This document shows, one piece after another, positions 54,101-64,000 of a DNA stretch of 64,000 nucleotides. The stretch is from the NCBI GenBank assembly GCA_013433145.1, contig CM024171.1, positions 7,502,065-7,566,064 on the forward strand. The letters run 5' to 3'. The stretch is from Ascaris suum (Eukaryota; Nematoda; Chromadorea; Rhabditida; Ascarididae). The notes under the pieces are model-generated. The model was not told the origin of the DNA. It worked only from the letters and a program-made list of their open reading frames with translations, and searched no databases. Position 1 is the stretch's first letter, and every line of letters starts with the position of its first letter. Both the position numbers and the translations under genes were made by a program.

Positions 54101-54617
54101 AGGCGAAAGCCCAACGCTTTCCTTATCGACAGTAGGAGATGAAAGTAACGGGAGAGGCACGTACTTAAAGATGAACGCATTCCTGAATGCCTGAATGTTT
54201 GATTGATGTAACATGATTTTTGCTGACGCTGTAACTGTGTACTGCGATACACTCCTGGACGATATTTGAGATGTGTTCCAGGCAGTATCGCTTTGGAAGA
54301 AAGCATCAAAGCTTGGTCATCCGCTATCAACGTACCAGCTGGCCGTTTGCCATATTCGTGGTCTTGGCATCCCTGTCGACCGCAGTTATGGCATCGAGCT
54401 GATGAAGGAAGCTGCCGAGGCGGGTTGTAGTCAGGCGGAATACTTTATGGCAAGCAAGTTGCTGCGAGAGGGGGAAAGAGCTCTTTCGGTGAAGTACCTT
54501 GAAGGAGCTTTACGGAGCGAAGGTATCCGCAGGAAGGTGGCCAGATGGCTGAAAATGGACTCACTACCAGAGGATGTACGTGAAATAGTCACTACTTCTC
54601 TGAGAGTCTACTCTTAA
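51159..54617 (+). CDS. SEL1-repeat protein, DELE1-like
   Basis: Exons 51159..51256, 51326..51418, 52090..52419, 52986..53151 and 54282..54617 (TAA) chain in phase, giving 340 codons plus stop. Acceptors include CACTTTCAG, CGTATTTCAG and GTTCCAG. The C-terminal third is a SEL1 array: IRAANLGSVDAMYNLAVCHSN, KKASKLGHPLSTYQLAVCHI and KEAAEAGCSQAEYFMAS, the classic A..G...A...L...Y pattern with about 36-residue spacing. It ends in a helical tail (KVARWLKMDSLPED). The middle (ADVGVQTEVLRNEMKK and on) is unstructured. In animals, a protein with a variable N-terminus and SEL1/TPR-like repeats at the C-terminus is DELE1, the mitochondrial stress relay to eIF2-alpha kinases. The layout and the A.SYFQKAA-like repeats fit, but generic SEL1 proteins look similar. 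In the first exon a second frame gives an Arg-rich, presequence-like start (MRSIRRFPSMKLLAVRMG from 51169), so the true N-terminus is open. Confidence 0.72.
52643..52658 (+). repeat. G16 homopolymer
   Basis: Sixteen G following GGGCC, in an intron of the SEL1-repeat gene. Confidence 0.9.
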
Positions 54618-55295
54618 ATAGTAATCTTCGGTCTTGTTTGGGAAGTTGATCTAAATCTGTGTGGTATCACAGAGGAACTAGATGCTTCTCGGGCTCATTC
54701 CCATTCACCTTGAAAGTGATTCTGTCTACTCCTATGATGGAGAGGAGGATGTTTTAGGTTTTGCTTTGTAGTCAACAACAATATAATCTTTTATATCTAC
54801 TTGTTCCTTTATTGGAATGTTCCCTTCTACGGTTTAATCGCTTTAGACTTATTTAGAAGCGAAGATGCCTTTCACTTCTGAAATTTGCATATTTTGCTGG
54901 TTATTGATAACGATAGATAAATGAGGATTATAGAGGCTGCGATACTTGGTAACTAGAAAAGAGTATTGGGGTGCTGTTGGTGTTTGCGGCGAGATGTAAC
55001 TGATGCACAATCCTTAGCGACGCACTTATGGCATGAAATCTTTGTGGTGCTAAATGGATAGCACACATGAATTTCTTTTTATCTGATATATACAGAAAAA
55101 TAAGCGAATCGAATTTTTTTGCTAACTAAAATGTGACGGCTGAGTCGGTACCACTCAATTAGAGATCGAAATGATGCAGGGAGAAGTTTTTCAGTTTACT
55201 CTCAGCAGTAATACAAAAGAGTCGTCATCGCCGAAGTGCTGTGTTGCTGAATGAATATTCCTCTCTGACGTATAATTTACAGCCGACCAACTAGC
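54618..55295. other. 3' flank of the SEL1-repeat gene
   Basis: No coding stretch was identified; a plus-strand 3' UTR is expected at its left end. Confidence 0.4.
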
Positions 55296-55442
55296 TCATA
55301 TGAGCAGATCCGCGAGTTTCTGATTCGTATCGCTGACCTGTTCGTAGTCGTTCCTAATAGTTGATGAGAGCACATTACTCTCAACATTTTCGAGAGTGTT
55401 TGTCTGCCCGTCTGCAGCAGATGCATTTGATGTTCGAACGAA
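55296..55442 (-). CDS. Possible terminal exon of an unidentified minus-strand gene
   Basis: Acceptor GCATTCCTTAG opens phase 0 into FVRTSNASAADGQTNTLE, then SSTIRNDYEQVSDTNQ and KLADLLI-stop: 48 residues, acidic and Asn/Ser-rich, typical of a disordered or coiled C-terminus. Upstream exons would lie at higher coordinates but overlap the plus-strand gene at 55621; none was identified. Confidence 0.35.
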   Translation of the reverse strand, partial: FVRTSNASAADGQTNTLENVESNVLSSTIRNDYEQVSDTNQKLADLLI

Positions 55443-55620
55443 CTAAGGAATGCTGAATAAAAGGAACGAGAGGCACTCTGTATTTTCGTGGAGCCCCACA
55501 TCCTTTTAATCGTGCTTTATTATTTCTTCGCAAACGTTTTTAAAATCTTTTTTTTGTTGTTACTAATATTATCTCACCTCATAATATTTTAGGTTTTCAG
55601 TAATTTTCTGCTCTCTGCAG

Positions 55621-58575
55621 TTGCTATATTTCGATGTTGATGTTGAGCCGACTATGATGAAGGGTGGACGTGGATTAATTCAGGTGGCTGTTTTGAGGGG
55701 AGTCCTTTCATAGGATGGGTAGTGATCCAACTTTTCTGCCTCTAGTTGGATGTTGGTTTTTTTCTGTTTTTAGCCAGCAGTTTTTCTTTGGGATCTGTTA
55801 TTTGCCTGAGATTATGGACTAGAAGGAGAGATGAGAACCAGAGCAGGAGAATGTTGGAGGTAAAGTTTTGTCCTTTTTTGAAAGCTTGAAAGTACTGCGA
55901 TGTGGGGTGGGGAGAGGGGAGGACAGGAAGAGTTATGCAGGTCGTTTATTTTGTAGCTTCGACGTCCGCCACGTTTTGTGTTCATCATTTATTCATGTCT
56001 TGTGTTCCTTCTCTTCGTGTACATAGTGTAAAGAGCGTGCATTATATTTAAATAGGCTTCTTTTTGTTTAGGGCGTCACAGCGACCTGTATGCCATGACC
56101 TTCAGTGATATGATCGTGACCGATGGCTTGAGATTTCGGTTTTCTTTGTATTTATGCTAGGACTGATATCCTTGATGTTGGTAATTATTTCCGGTACAGT
56201 GTTCAAAAGTTTCCAGTGATACACAAAAAGCTTCCTTGGCTTAGTGCCAAGAGCAGTGCTGAATTTTTTGCAACGGTCTTAATATCTTCTCATTTTCTTT
56301 CTGTTCCTTCTCTGTTCTCTTTTCTCTTTACTCCCTATTAGTTTTTCTTTAATCTTTATTTCTGTATTAATAGGACTGAGTTGAGAACAAACACTCAGTG
56401 ATTTGTGGTATTGCTTGGCTCAATTGCATTTTGAAAACGGTTTAGCTGTTTTTTTTTTCGCTGTTGCTCTCACTCTGTGCAGAAACATGTTTGAGAGCAT
56501 TAATCACCTCGTGCAAGTCAGGAGTGTGCACTACCTAGATCAGCGGTGGAGGGGCTGTATTTTTGCTGGTACGGTATAGATGCAGAGCTATACAATAGAA
56601 TGTTTCTTTCTTGCATATGAAGGTCACAAAAAAGAAGCCTTGATTTGAGCAAAGAATCGCTGCATTCTGACTTAGATGTAGCTATCGGTTAGGAGGAAGG
56701 GGGACTCACAGACGAAGAAAGGGTCATTGGCACTTTCAAGATGCAGCATATTCGAATATGGGTCAACCTTAAGGGGCATTGAAAAGTTGTTATTACCACT
56801 CTGAGTCACTCCTCAAAGCACTGGTGGTCTCTTCGGATTTGCAATTACGCATGAAAACATCTGCGGATCGGGTTTACAAGGTTGCTCTCTGACCGAGTTT
56901 GCCAATTGGAATGTACGTTCTCGCGGTCCGCACTGCGCTCATCGGCGATGCGTTTCGATAGTGTTTCTTCACATCCGTTGCGTTGTGTGGTTAATAAATA
57001 TGCACTCAATTCAGAGTTGAATTTTGTTGACGGAGTCGGTTATTCGTTCCAACTTGGAGAGGACAGCAACCTCCTCAAAGTTTTCTTTGTGTTGCAGAAA
57101 GTAAGTTCGCAAGGAATGGTGATAAGTTGAGACGTTTGGCATTGGTCTTTTGAAATGAGTCAAAGACGAGTTACCGCGACGGCATCATTGCATTTCTTTC
57201 GTCATTCACTTCTAAGCTTAAGTAAAAGTAATAAGTAATGCCTTCATATGACTGCCAACCGTTTGTAAAAATATTGTGCAGGGGTCCTTTTTAGTAACCC
57301 AGTCGGTGGGATGTGCACGCTGATTTTTATAACTCTGGGCTACAAGTAACTATTGACTTGATTCATCGGCACAAAGAACACTGGTTGATAGGCACAACTG
57401 ATAGAAACAAATCCACACAGACCCGGTATTGACGTGATGGGATGTGTACATGGAAGTTTGCAAGGACTCGTGAAAAGAGCTAAGGTTAAAAACATCACGA
57501 CGAGGGATGCGCTGTGGAAGTTGTCCTGTGTGGAGTTAAGTTGGATACTGCCAATGTTCATGTAAGTGTGAGTTACGTGACTCGATCCAAAGACAACCAC
57601 TACACCATGCATGTTGAAATTTCCGTAGGAATCCTGGCGAGGTACACTGAAAAGCGTGTACCGTTGAAGGAAATGTTTTGTCGCTTAAGAGAACATAAGT
57701 CAGGCTATTTGCTCATTATCGGCAAATTAAGTCATGGCAAATGCACGATGCGTGTGCATGTTGGTTGAAAGAAAGGTTTTGCTGGATTCAAATTCGCAGA
57801 CCACATCCCCCTCCCCATTTTTTCCCGTCTTCTGAGCTAGTCCGCATGCCTTACCTCTTGACTGAATGCAACAAAAGATTATAGACACTGGACCTGTTGT
57901 AAATGATATGCCAAGGTAGGTGAATTAAACATCTGTTCGATGTTCGTTTCAGGTCTTCAAAAGCCTAACCTCGCAATTTTTCACTACATTTGCGCTCTTC
58001 ACAGTCATTCCGAGGATAAAAGGAGAGGAGCAAGAAGTATACAGTGAAGGGACCGAGTTTCGACCAAGGAAGTATTATCATATTGGAAGCAGTTGACGTC
58101 GTAGCGGACTTAACCTCGTCGGTTTCTCTTCGCGTTTGGGTGTTATTAAATATTCAAATGAGCACGTCCCCTCTCCGAAATAATTGTTGCGCGGTTGAGG
58201 CTTATATATTTCATTTAATTTTATTTTAACTTCGTCAGAGTAGTGTGCGAACACAGAGCAGAGAGAACAACGACAACAAGAGGGCGAAACGTCCACAAAG
58301 CGTCCGCACGAGCGGGCATCGCAGATCGAATCCTAGGCGAGGGAGCATTAATGATGTCACGAGGAAGCAGGTCCCAAGTGCCTCGAACACGAAATCGAGG
58401 AAGGTGCAAAATCCATTTTTTGTGGCACAACACTTTCAGACGGAGTGGAACTGGCTGTGTGTCGAATGGGGAGAAATACCCGGTGAAACGTTTGCCGGAG
58501 CGGGATGTGAAGAAAGCCGCTCGCAGTTTTAGTCCCGCTCCTCTGAATCCAGGTTCAAGAAGGACCTTTCGATAA
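55621..58575 (+). CDS. Unidentified protein with globular core and very basic tail
   Basis: The exons at 56881..57100, 57505..57759, 57953..58071 and 58239..58575 (TAA) chain in phase (2-0-0-2-stop), about 309 residues. Sites include AAA|GTAAGT, CGTTTCAG and TTCGTCAG; the 57505 acceptor (CACGACGAG) is weak. A further exon, 55621..55683 (LLYFDVDVEPTMMKGGRG), has excellent sites (CTCTCTGCAG, CAG|GTGGCT) but needs another exon to join. The core alternates hydrophobic and polar residues like a beta sandwich (NFVDGVGYSFQLGED, AVEVVLCGVKLDT, HVSVSYVTRSKDN, GYLLIIGKLSHGK), then a helix (VFKSLTSQFFTTFALF). The tail is Arg/Lys/Ser/Thr-rich (CEHRAERTTTTRGRN, KRLPERDVKKAARS) and suggests nucleic-acid or nuclear association. 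A second frame of the tail exon is also open (RENNDNKRAKRPQS). No family recognised. Confidence 0.5.
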
Positions 58576-59095
58576 TGTTCAGTTCATCTATCCTGCGGCA
58601 AATGAAGAATAAAGTTGGCGGTCAAGAACGACCTTCCGGCAGAAGTGGAACTTTGCAGTCTCCAATGAATATCGTGGTTATTTGCAACATGAAGGTCATG
58701 AACATCAACTGCAGAAGAAAGAACTCACCTGCTAATTGTTTTGAAAGTTGGAAGTCGATATGAACCACACGGCACAAATAATGCCTCGAAGCTTTTTCTG
58801 CAGGAGATGGAAGTCATGGGCAAAATTCTGCAATGAACGCTAAATTTTGATTCTTTAACAAAGAGCATGATGTATTCAGGATATTATAGTAGATATCGTA
58901 ATTATCTATAGGGAATAATTGTGAATTTATGTTTGGGTTGGTTCAACAAACTTTTTCGGCAGGCATCAAGGCGCTGTTGCGTCATAGTGCTCATCTTTTT
59001 ATTCGACAGTTGGCGGGACCGAGGTAAATGGTCATGAGGTTTTGAATTGCACCGACCAGGGTAGTGTTACACTTCTTTTAATAGGATTATTTCAG
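58576..59095. other. Short gap with an orphan open stretch
   Basis: Around 58560-58737 a plus frame reads FDNVQFIYPAANEE-stop and then RQKWNFAVSNEYRGY and QHEGHEHQLQKKELTC-stop. It is coding-like but broken by an internal stop, with no good splice site. It may be a missed alternative 3' end of the preceding gene or a sequence error. Confidence 0.25.
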
Positions 59096-59236
59096 TATTG
59101 CATTATGGAACCTTAGTGTATCGTGACGGTCTTTGTCTCAGGATGTATTCGGTTACGCGAATTGGCAGTTATATGTTGACGGAATCACCTAAATTGGTGT
59201 CAGTTTGTGCAACATGTTATGTACTTCGCGTGCTAG
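59096..59236 (+). CDS. Possible exon, unidentified (46 codons)
   Basis: Acceptor GGATTATTTCAG, phase 1, and donor G|GTGCAT, phase 1. Reads LHYGTLVYRDGLCLRMYS, then IGSYMLTESPKLVSV. It lies between the basic-tail gene and the CRAMP1-like start and could belong to either as an alternative exon. Confidence 0.3.
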
Positions 59237-59524
59237 GTGCATATGACAACTTCTTCGGTGGACCATCCTCAGCAATCTCCCATTCCTCCTCCTGCCCTCT
59301 ATTTGAGGGAGGTATAATTCAGAAGAAAGGAGTGAAGTGTGGCAAATGGGGATATCATACAGGTAATTATGACGGAAGAGGCGTAGCTCTGTACAAACAA
59401 AAAAATATTCTGTTGAGATTGAAGAGTTATGTATCAACTGTGCATTCTTACAGGTGATTCATATGAGAGCGTTTAACGCAATATATGGAAACGAAGGGAA
59501 TATTGCATTGAGGAAATTCTGCTG

Positions 59525-59542
59525 ATCTCAGCTTGCAGTAAA
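59525..59542 (+). promoter_or_regulatory. Candidate spliced-leader acceptor of the CRAMP1-like gene
   Basis: TCAGCTTGCAG followed by TAAA and the ATG at 59543. The four-base leader and absence of upstream coding sequence are typical for trans-spliced nematode messages. Confidence 0.45.
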
Positions 59543-62500
59543 ATGAGTGATGAGGTAGCAGTAGCAAGTGTTGCATCACAGCAACCGACAACGTCGAATA
59601 GCGCACGGATCGACACGGCGCCACCGAACAATGCCACCAGTGGCATGTCACGCCGTCGTCTCACTTTCCGGCCTTATTCAGTTGCTCAAGCTCAGGCTAA
59701 TGCTACGTCATCTGCTGCACCGCAGTCATCTGCGCTTTTGACGAGTGACTCATCAGAAGTCTGTGTTACATCGTCAACGACGTTGACAACGTCGACCTCA
59801 TCAATCGCAAAGACGACTCGCAAGTGGGGACAGTGGAATAACTCTGAGATCGGTCTCTTCTACGAGGGCATCAAGCAGGCGAGTGGATCATTGCATTCAT
59901 TAATGCTCTTGTAAGAAAAACTTATGTAATGATTAGCTTCGATAATATTCTTCAATAACCTCAGTTGATTTCAGCCGTATTGTAATGAAATATAAACACT
60001 GTCGTTCTCATCTGTTGAGTGATCGCTTCTTCCACTGTATCCCTTCTTATCCGCTCTTTCCAACTTCACTCACCTATCGTCCTCTTTTCCCTTGTTCCTT
60101 CCTCCAATTTAATGGCTTTGGAGCAAAAAAAGGTTTCATATCCAAGAGGGGGGTCCAAAAGAATTCAGTTCATCATAACATGGGAGCCAGATGTTGTATG
60201 AAATACAAAAACGAAAGCATATTTGAGCCTTTGAACACAAGCAACATTAAGCAAGTCCTGTGCTTATATGGGAAAGCGAGAAATATTGTATGGAGGTGCT
60301 CCCAGGAAAAGATATTGAGGTTTTTCTTGAGGAAAGTACTTTATGCAGTCTGTGCAGGTTCACTAATGCGAAGACAGAAAGTTTTCATGGAAGCAGTTTT
60401 CAGCTCATTATGCGAAACAAAAACTCAGATATTCTAACAAGTTATTCAACCATCAGTGGGAATATGCTTCGATTGAAGACGGTTTCAAGAGCGACTTGTA
60501 TAAAGTTTTGCGTCGCTATAAGCCAAATGGGCCTTTAATGAAAGATCACCTAAATGACCATTAATTTCGGATTATTTTGGGAAGAGGAAGGGGGGAGAGG
60601 AAATTTTATTGATAAAATTCCTTTTGTACAAATTAAACAAAAACGCAAGATGATAGCACAATGAACAAAGGAATCTTCCTCCTTGTTGCAGCTATAGAAA
60701 GCAGATTTTTGAGTGTGTTGGAGAAGAGGAGAGGATGGGAGGGGGGGGGGGGGGGAGGAAGGAGGTAAGCAGTGAGCATGGGAAAGAAACGTTTAGTCAT
60801 TCAAATTCGCCTCAACGATTGATTGCAAGACGAGTGGCACAGACGTCGATACTGCAATCTGTGTTGACCGTGCGTCGATGTGTGAATCCAGGTCATGAAC
60901 ACCTTAATTGTGTCTGAATGACGTGTATTAATTGCAGTACGGGAAGGATTTCGAGCAGGTTGCTAGGCTGATGAGTCGAAGGAAGATGAATAAAGACAAG
61001 GAGCAAATTCGCAACTATTATTTCAACTCCTATAAACTGCTCAAGTCGACGGCACCTATTGATGAAGGTTGTTTAATTTGCTTCTTCATTGCTGAAATGT
61101 GCTTAAAATTATTTAGTGATGGTCATCTCAAGAGAAAATAGGGCACTGATTTTTGTTGAACTTAAAGGAAAGGCGGTGCGAGAGAACGGATTCGACAAAA
61201 GCATCAAAAGGACCTCATAAGCGCCAAATTTCCTTGCCGTTATTGGCATTCCTAAGTGCAGTCGTGAGTGTGTTGTAGAATTGCTGGGAGATGTGCCGCG
61301 GGATGCCCGGGAGTTGTTCGTCGTGATCAATGGCTTCGAATGGAAAAAGAGAACTGGCGACGCAAAGTTCGACCCAGCTAAACTGCGACAGCTTATTCTT
61401 GAAGGGTAAGTTGCTGCGAAGATGCTGCGTCTTTTTGTCGGAATTTCATTTCTTTCCAATCTCAGTGTTCTGGAATTTTTTTAACACAGAGGAATGTGAT
61501 TGGAGACGAGGGAAAAGTCCGAACTTTTGGGATTGATTGATTGGAGAAAATGTATTAGGATGTAATGGGCGCGATTCAGAGATACTGTCAACCGTAACTG
61601 TGCTGATTTTCGAGATTTTTAAATGAAACTTTCAGCTGCGTGTATATACACCTCTCTGACCACTCTGGAATTGTTGCTTTTTCCAAAATAGCAGATATTT
61701 TTGTTTGTATTTCCCTCCCCGCATATTTATGAGCCCATATGCAGGTCGACATCTGTACGACCAAAGAAGAAGAAGCAAGCGGTGCCAATACGAACGCCGG
61801 CATGCCCCGCTCTTCAAAAGCTATTTCCCAGTTTGCTTTTAGCCTTTAATGTTTACTATTAACACTTACACTTACTGCTTTGCATTCCATATTTCACTAG
61901 CATTTATTAAAAAATTTGCTGCTGGCATTTTACATTTACATTTCCCAATGAGCATTTACCGCTATTTTCAACTATTTGCTTCAGGTGAAAACCACTAATA
62001 GTAAACCTATGCATAAGACTAGGAGGAAGGGATGGCAAAGCGATTGATGAAATCATTTTTCAGTGGAATCGTTTTTTAAAGCTCACCCTTGCTTCAAGAA
62101 AGTGATCTTGGGAGGAAGCTAGTTAGCTGTTCGAAAGTGCATTTATATGGCCGAAGCATTTTCTAGTTATGGTTTTGTATTTCGAGTTACACCGCGAACG
62201 TGATGGAAAGTGTAACTCGATATGCTTCACAGTTGCTTCTGATATTTTTATTTATGAGGAGTGAGTTTCATTCGATGCTTACGTGCCCGATTAGGTTTAT
62301 AACTAATTGTGCCACTTGAAAAGCACACATCTGCGACTTCTGATTTTAACTGAAGTGGAAAGGGGAGAGGGAGTATGTAAGAGTTCCGAGTGGAGTCACT
62401 TAATTAGCCGACTATTCTCAAAGTCTCTCATTTGATATAGCCGTGTTGAGTGCTGTTGTTTATGGTAGCAGCGCTAATAAAGAAGTTTATTCACCAGGAA

Positions 62501-63756
62501 GAAAGGAAATTGCAGATGCAATGATTAAAGGGAAATAATACGAAGAAGTCGCTAAATATAACGTTGAAATGTTGAAATGTGGCGATATATGACGGCAGCA
62601 TAAATCATACCTGCAGATAAAGTATAGAAGTCGATTTCCTTTTTATGCTAACAGGTGATTGAATCGTTTGAATGTATTGACGGTGGGTTTGGTTTCTATG
62701 GGGAGAGAAGAGTAGCAAAAGGAGTACTCATTGCAGCCATATAGACTTTTGGGAGCACTTCAAAAGATGCGATTTTTTATCTTTATTCTCGCATTTTATT
62801 TGTCAAGTTGGCAGATTGGTTGATTTGTTTTATTTTATAAAGGCCAAAAAGCAGAAGAACCGCTACCGTCGCACATTTTCGTATATCTTTCGCCGAGATA
62901 TGAAGCCGATCGTAGCTATGTGGAATCTTGTGCACAGAATCCTCTGATACGCATTCGACTCGCGATGACTGAGCATCTATGCAATATCTTCAAATTGCTA
63001 AAGATGAAATGGACACATCGCCTCAGGAAAATTGTAACCATTTTGTGGATTCCTTCTTAAACGTTACCGAAAGCGCGTTCGCTCATAATCCCACGTATTT
63101 CAGCGTAAAGTTCGTTTTGTCGAATTGAGTGCAAATACTCGGTGCAGAAGATTTTAGGTGTCGCTGTCACAGCTGCGATATTTTTTGATTTCGACCTCTG
63201 TATTGTCTGTGAAATTTGTCTCTGCAGGCTTTGTCTCTGAAAAGCCTCTCAGCTGCCGTGAGAAGCGAAAAATTTTTCGTTGTTGAATTTTTATAGAGGT
63301 GCATAGAGGAAGAGAAGGTGGGGTGGAGACGGAGTGAAAGCGAATTAGGAAACGCTTTTTTGCAGTACAGTTGAGCAGTTGTTTCTGCACTTTTTAGTGA
63401 AGGACTATTTCCTTTATGTCGATAAAATCGATGACCGTGAAGTTGAATGTTTACAGTACACTTGAATTGGCTGAATGCCATATAAAATACGAGGTCAACA
63501 AATCGACAATTCCTCGTAATGTGGAAGTAATTAAACACCCTTAGGAAGTAATTCAAAGTTGATATTGTCGCATTTAGCGTAAATATTTGCCAAATCGTAT
63601 CTCATATATTTTCCTCGTTGGAGCATATGTGAAGAAGTATTCATTCGAGCTTCTTCGGCAGAGAAGACAAAGATTGTCCAACGAGCAGTCTGGAGAATAT
63701 GCCAGATTTGCATCACGTGATCTGTTTGTCCTTCTTCCTTGCGGAGCGATGGCAAT
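59543..63756 (+). CDS. Cramped (CRAMP1)-like SANT-domain chromatin protein, N-terminal part
   Basis: Exons 59543..59878, 60938..61067, 61291..61405, 61745..61830 and 62843..63033 chain in phase (0-0-1-2-1-0); a probable sixth is about 63635..63756. The N-terminal 90 residues are Ser/Thr/Ala-rich. Residues about 95-152 form a SANT/Myb-like domain: KWGQWNNSEIGLFYEGIKQ|YGKDFEQVARLM, then KDKEQIRNYYFNSYKLL, the pattern 'W...E...F.EGL...GKDFE...NKEQVR..YYR' of Cramped. It continues with VPRDARELFVVINGFEW, then STSVRPKKKKQAVPIRTPACPALQKL and AQNPLIRIRLAMTEHL, which match in order the post-SANT region of CRAMP1 (GATTVR..., PMCRALKKL, LAQNPRLRM). Cramped proteins are nuclear and act in Polycomb silencing in flies and histone H1 gene expression in mammals. 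The first intron has a GC donor (CAG|GCGAGT). A short-intron donor, A|GTTTGC, follows exon 4. The C-terminal part lies beyond the window. Confidence 0.88.
60741..60755 (+). repeat. G15 homopolymer
   Basis: Fifteen G flanked by GAGGA repeats, inside intron 1 of the CRAMP1-like gene. Confidence 0.9.
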
Positions 63757-64000
63757 GTGTTTCGTTTCGTTCTTATGAAAACACATCGTTTGCTTTATTA
63801 TTGTACGAAAAAGAGACGTATCGATTTGGCGATGTTGAATGCTCTATGAGCGAAAGCGCTCTCTCGATTACACGAAAAACGTTTTCAGGGAACCTGAGCC
63901 ACTCAGTCTTTAGAAGCGAAACTTCCTTTCAAACCGATAGCCACTTTGAAATTAACTTATTTCCTTGCCATCCTCAGTTTAACTTCATTCCAGTTGCATG
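63757..64000 (+). other. Right edge: possible further CRAMP1-like exon
   Basis: After acceptor AACGTTTTCAG at 63888, one frame stays open to the window end (NLSHSVFRSETSFQTD...). Its phase does not match the donor I propose at 63757, so the join is unresolved. Confidence 0.25.

Noticed and set aside
57560..57565. GTAAGT donor after ...DTANVH
   Set aside because: The sequence looks like a perfect donor, but the frame continues for 70 strongly coding codons past it, so the exon most likely reads through.

Overview
This window looks like nuclear genome sequence from a nematode. Introns run from about 45 bp to 2.3 kb. Acceptors repeatedly read TTTTCAG or ATTTCAG, the extended nematode 3' splice-site consensus. 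Several start codons sit a few bases downstream of an acceptor with no coding sequence before it, as expected for spliced-leader trans-splicing. Base composition, long introns and poly-G tracts would suit a clade V strongylid (hookworm or Haemonchus type), but I cannot fix the species. No bacterial operon, CRISPR array, phage, rRNA or convincing tRNA gene was seen. Genes were read by eye by joining open exon-like stretches at GT/AG sites with matching phase. Coordinates are single-base where given; functions come from motif recognition only.

Left part (1-11.6 kb): the 5' end of an HGH1/FAM203-like ARM-repeat gene on the minus strand (2325-3845, leaving the window on the left), a decayed mariner-like transposase (about 5.6-5.9 kb), and scattered exon-like pieces I cannot name. 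11.6-21 kb, minus strand: two genes in tandem, possibly an operon. The upstream one (16193-20970, about 384 aa) is unidentified. The downstream one (11578-15864, about 394 aa) has an N-terminal membrane anchor, a Ser/Thr/Pro-rich stalk and a WD/PQQ-like propeller. A large (CT)n(TA)n microsatellite lies in an intron of the upstream gene.

Centre (24.6-36.5 kb), plus strand: a TTLL4-type tubulin polyglutamylase with nearly the whole TTL/ATP-grasp domain over ten exons. 38.8-49.9 kb, plus strand: short-exon genes that are clearly coding in places but unrecognised, including one with a firm 3' end at 49921.

Right part: a SEL1-repeat protein (51159-54617) similar in layout to DELE1; an unidentified gene with a very basic tail (55621-58575); and a Cramped (CRAMP1)-type SANT-domain chromatin protein from 59543 towards the right edge. 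The first intron of the last gene appears to use a GC donor.

The recognised genes are unrelated in function: chaperone-like HGH1, tubulin glutamylation, mitochondrial stress or SEL1 scaffold, histone-gene or chromatin regulator. I see no multi-gene system. The most interesting unknowns are the tandem minus-strand pair at 11.6-21 kb and the orphan genes at 45.5-49.9 and 55.6-58.6 kb.
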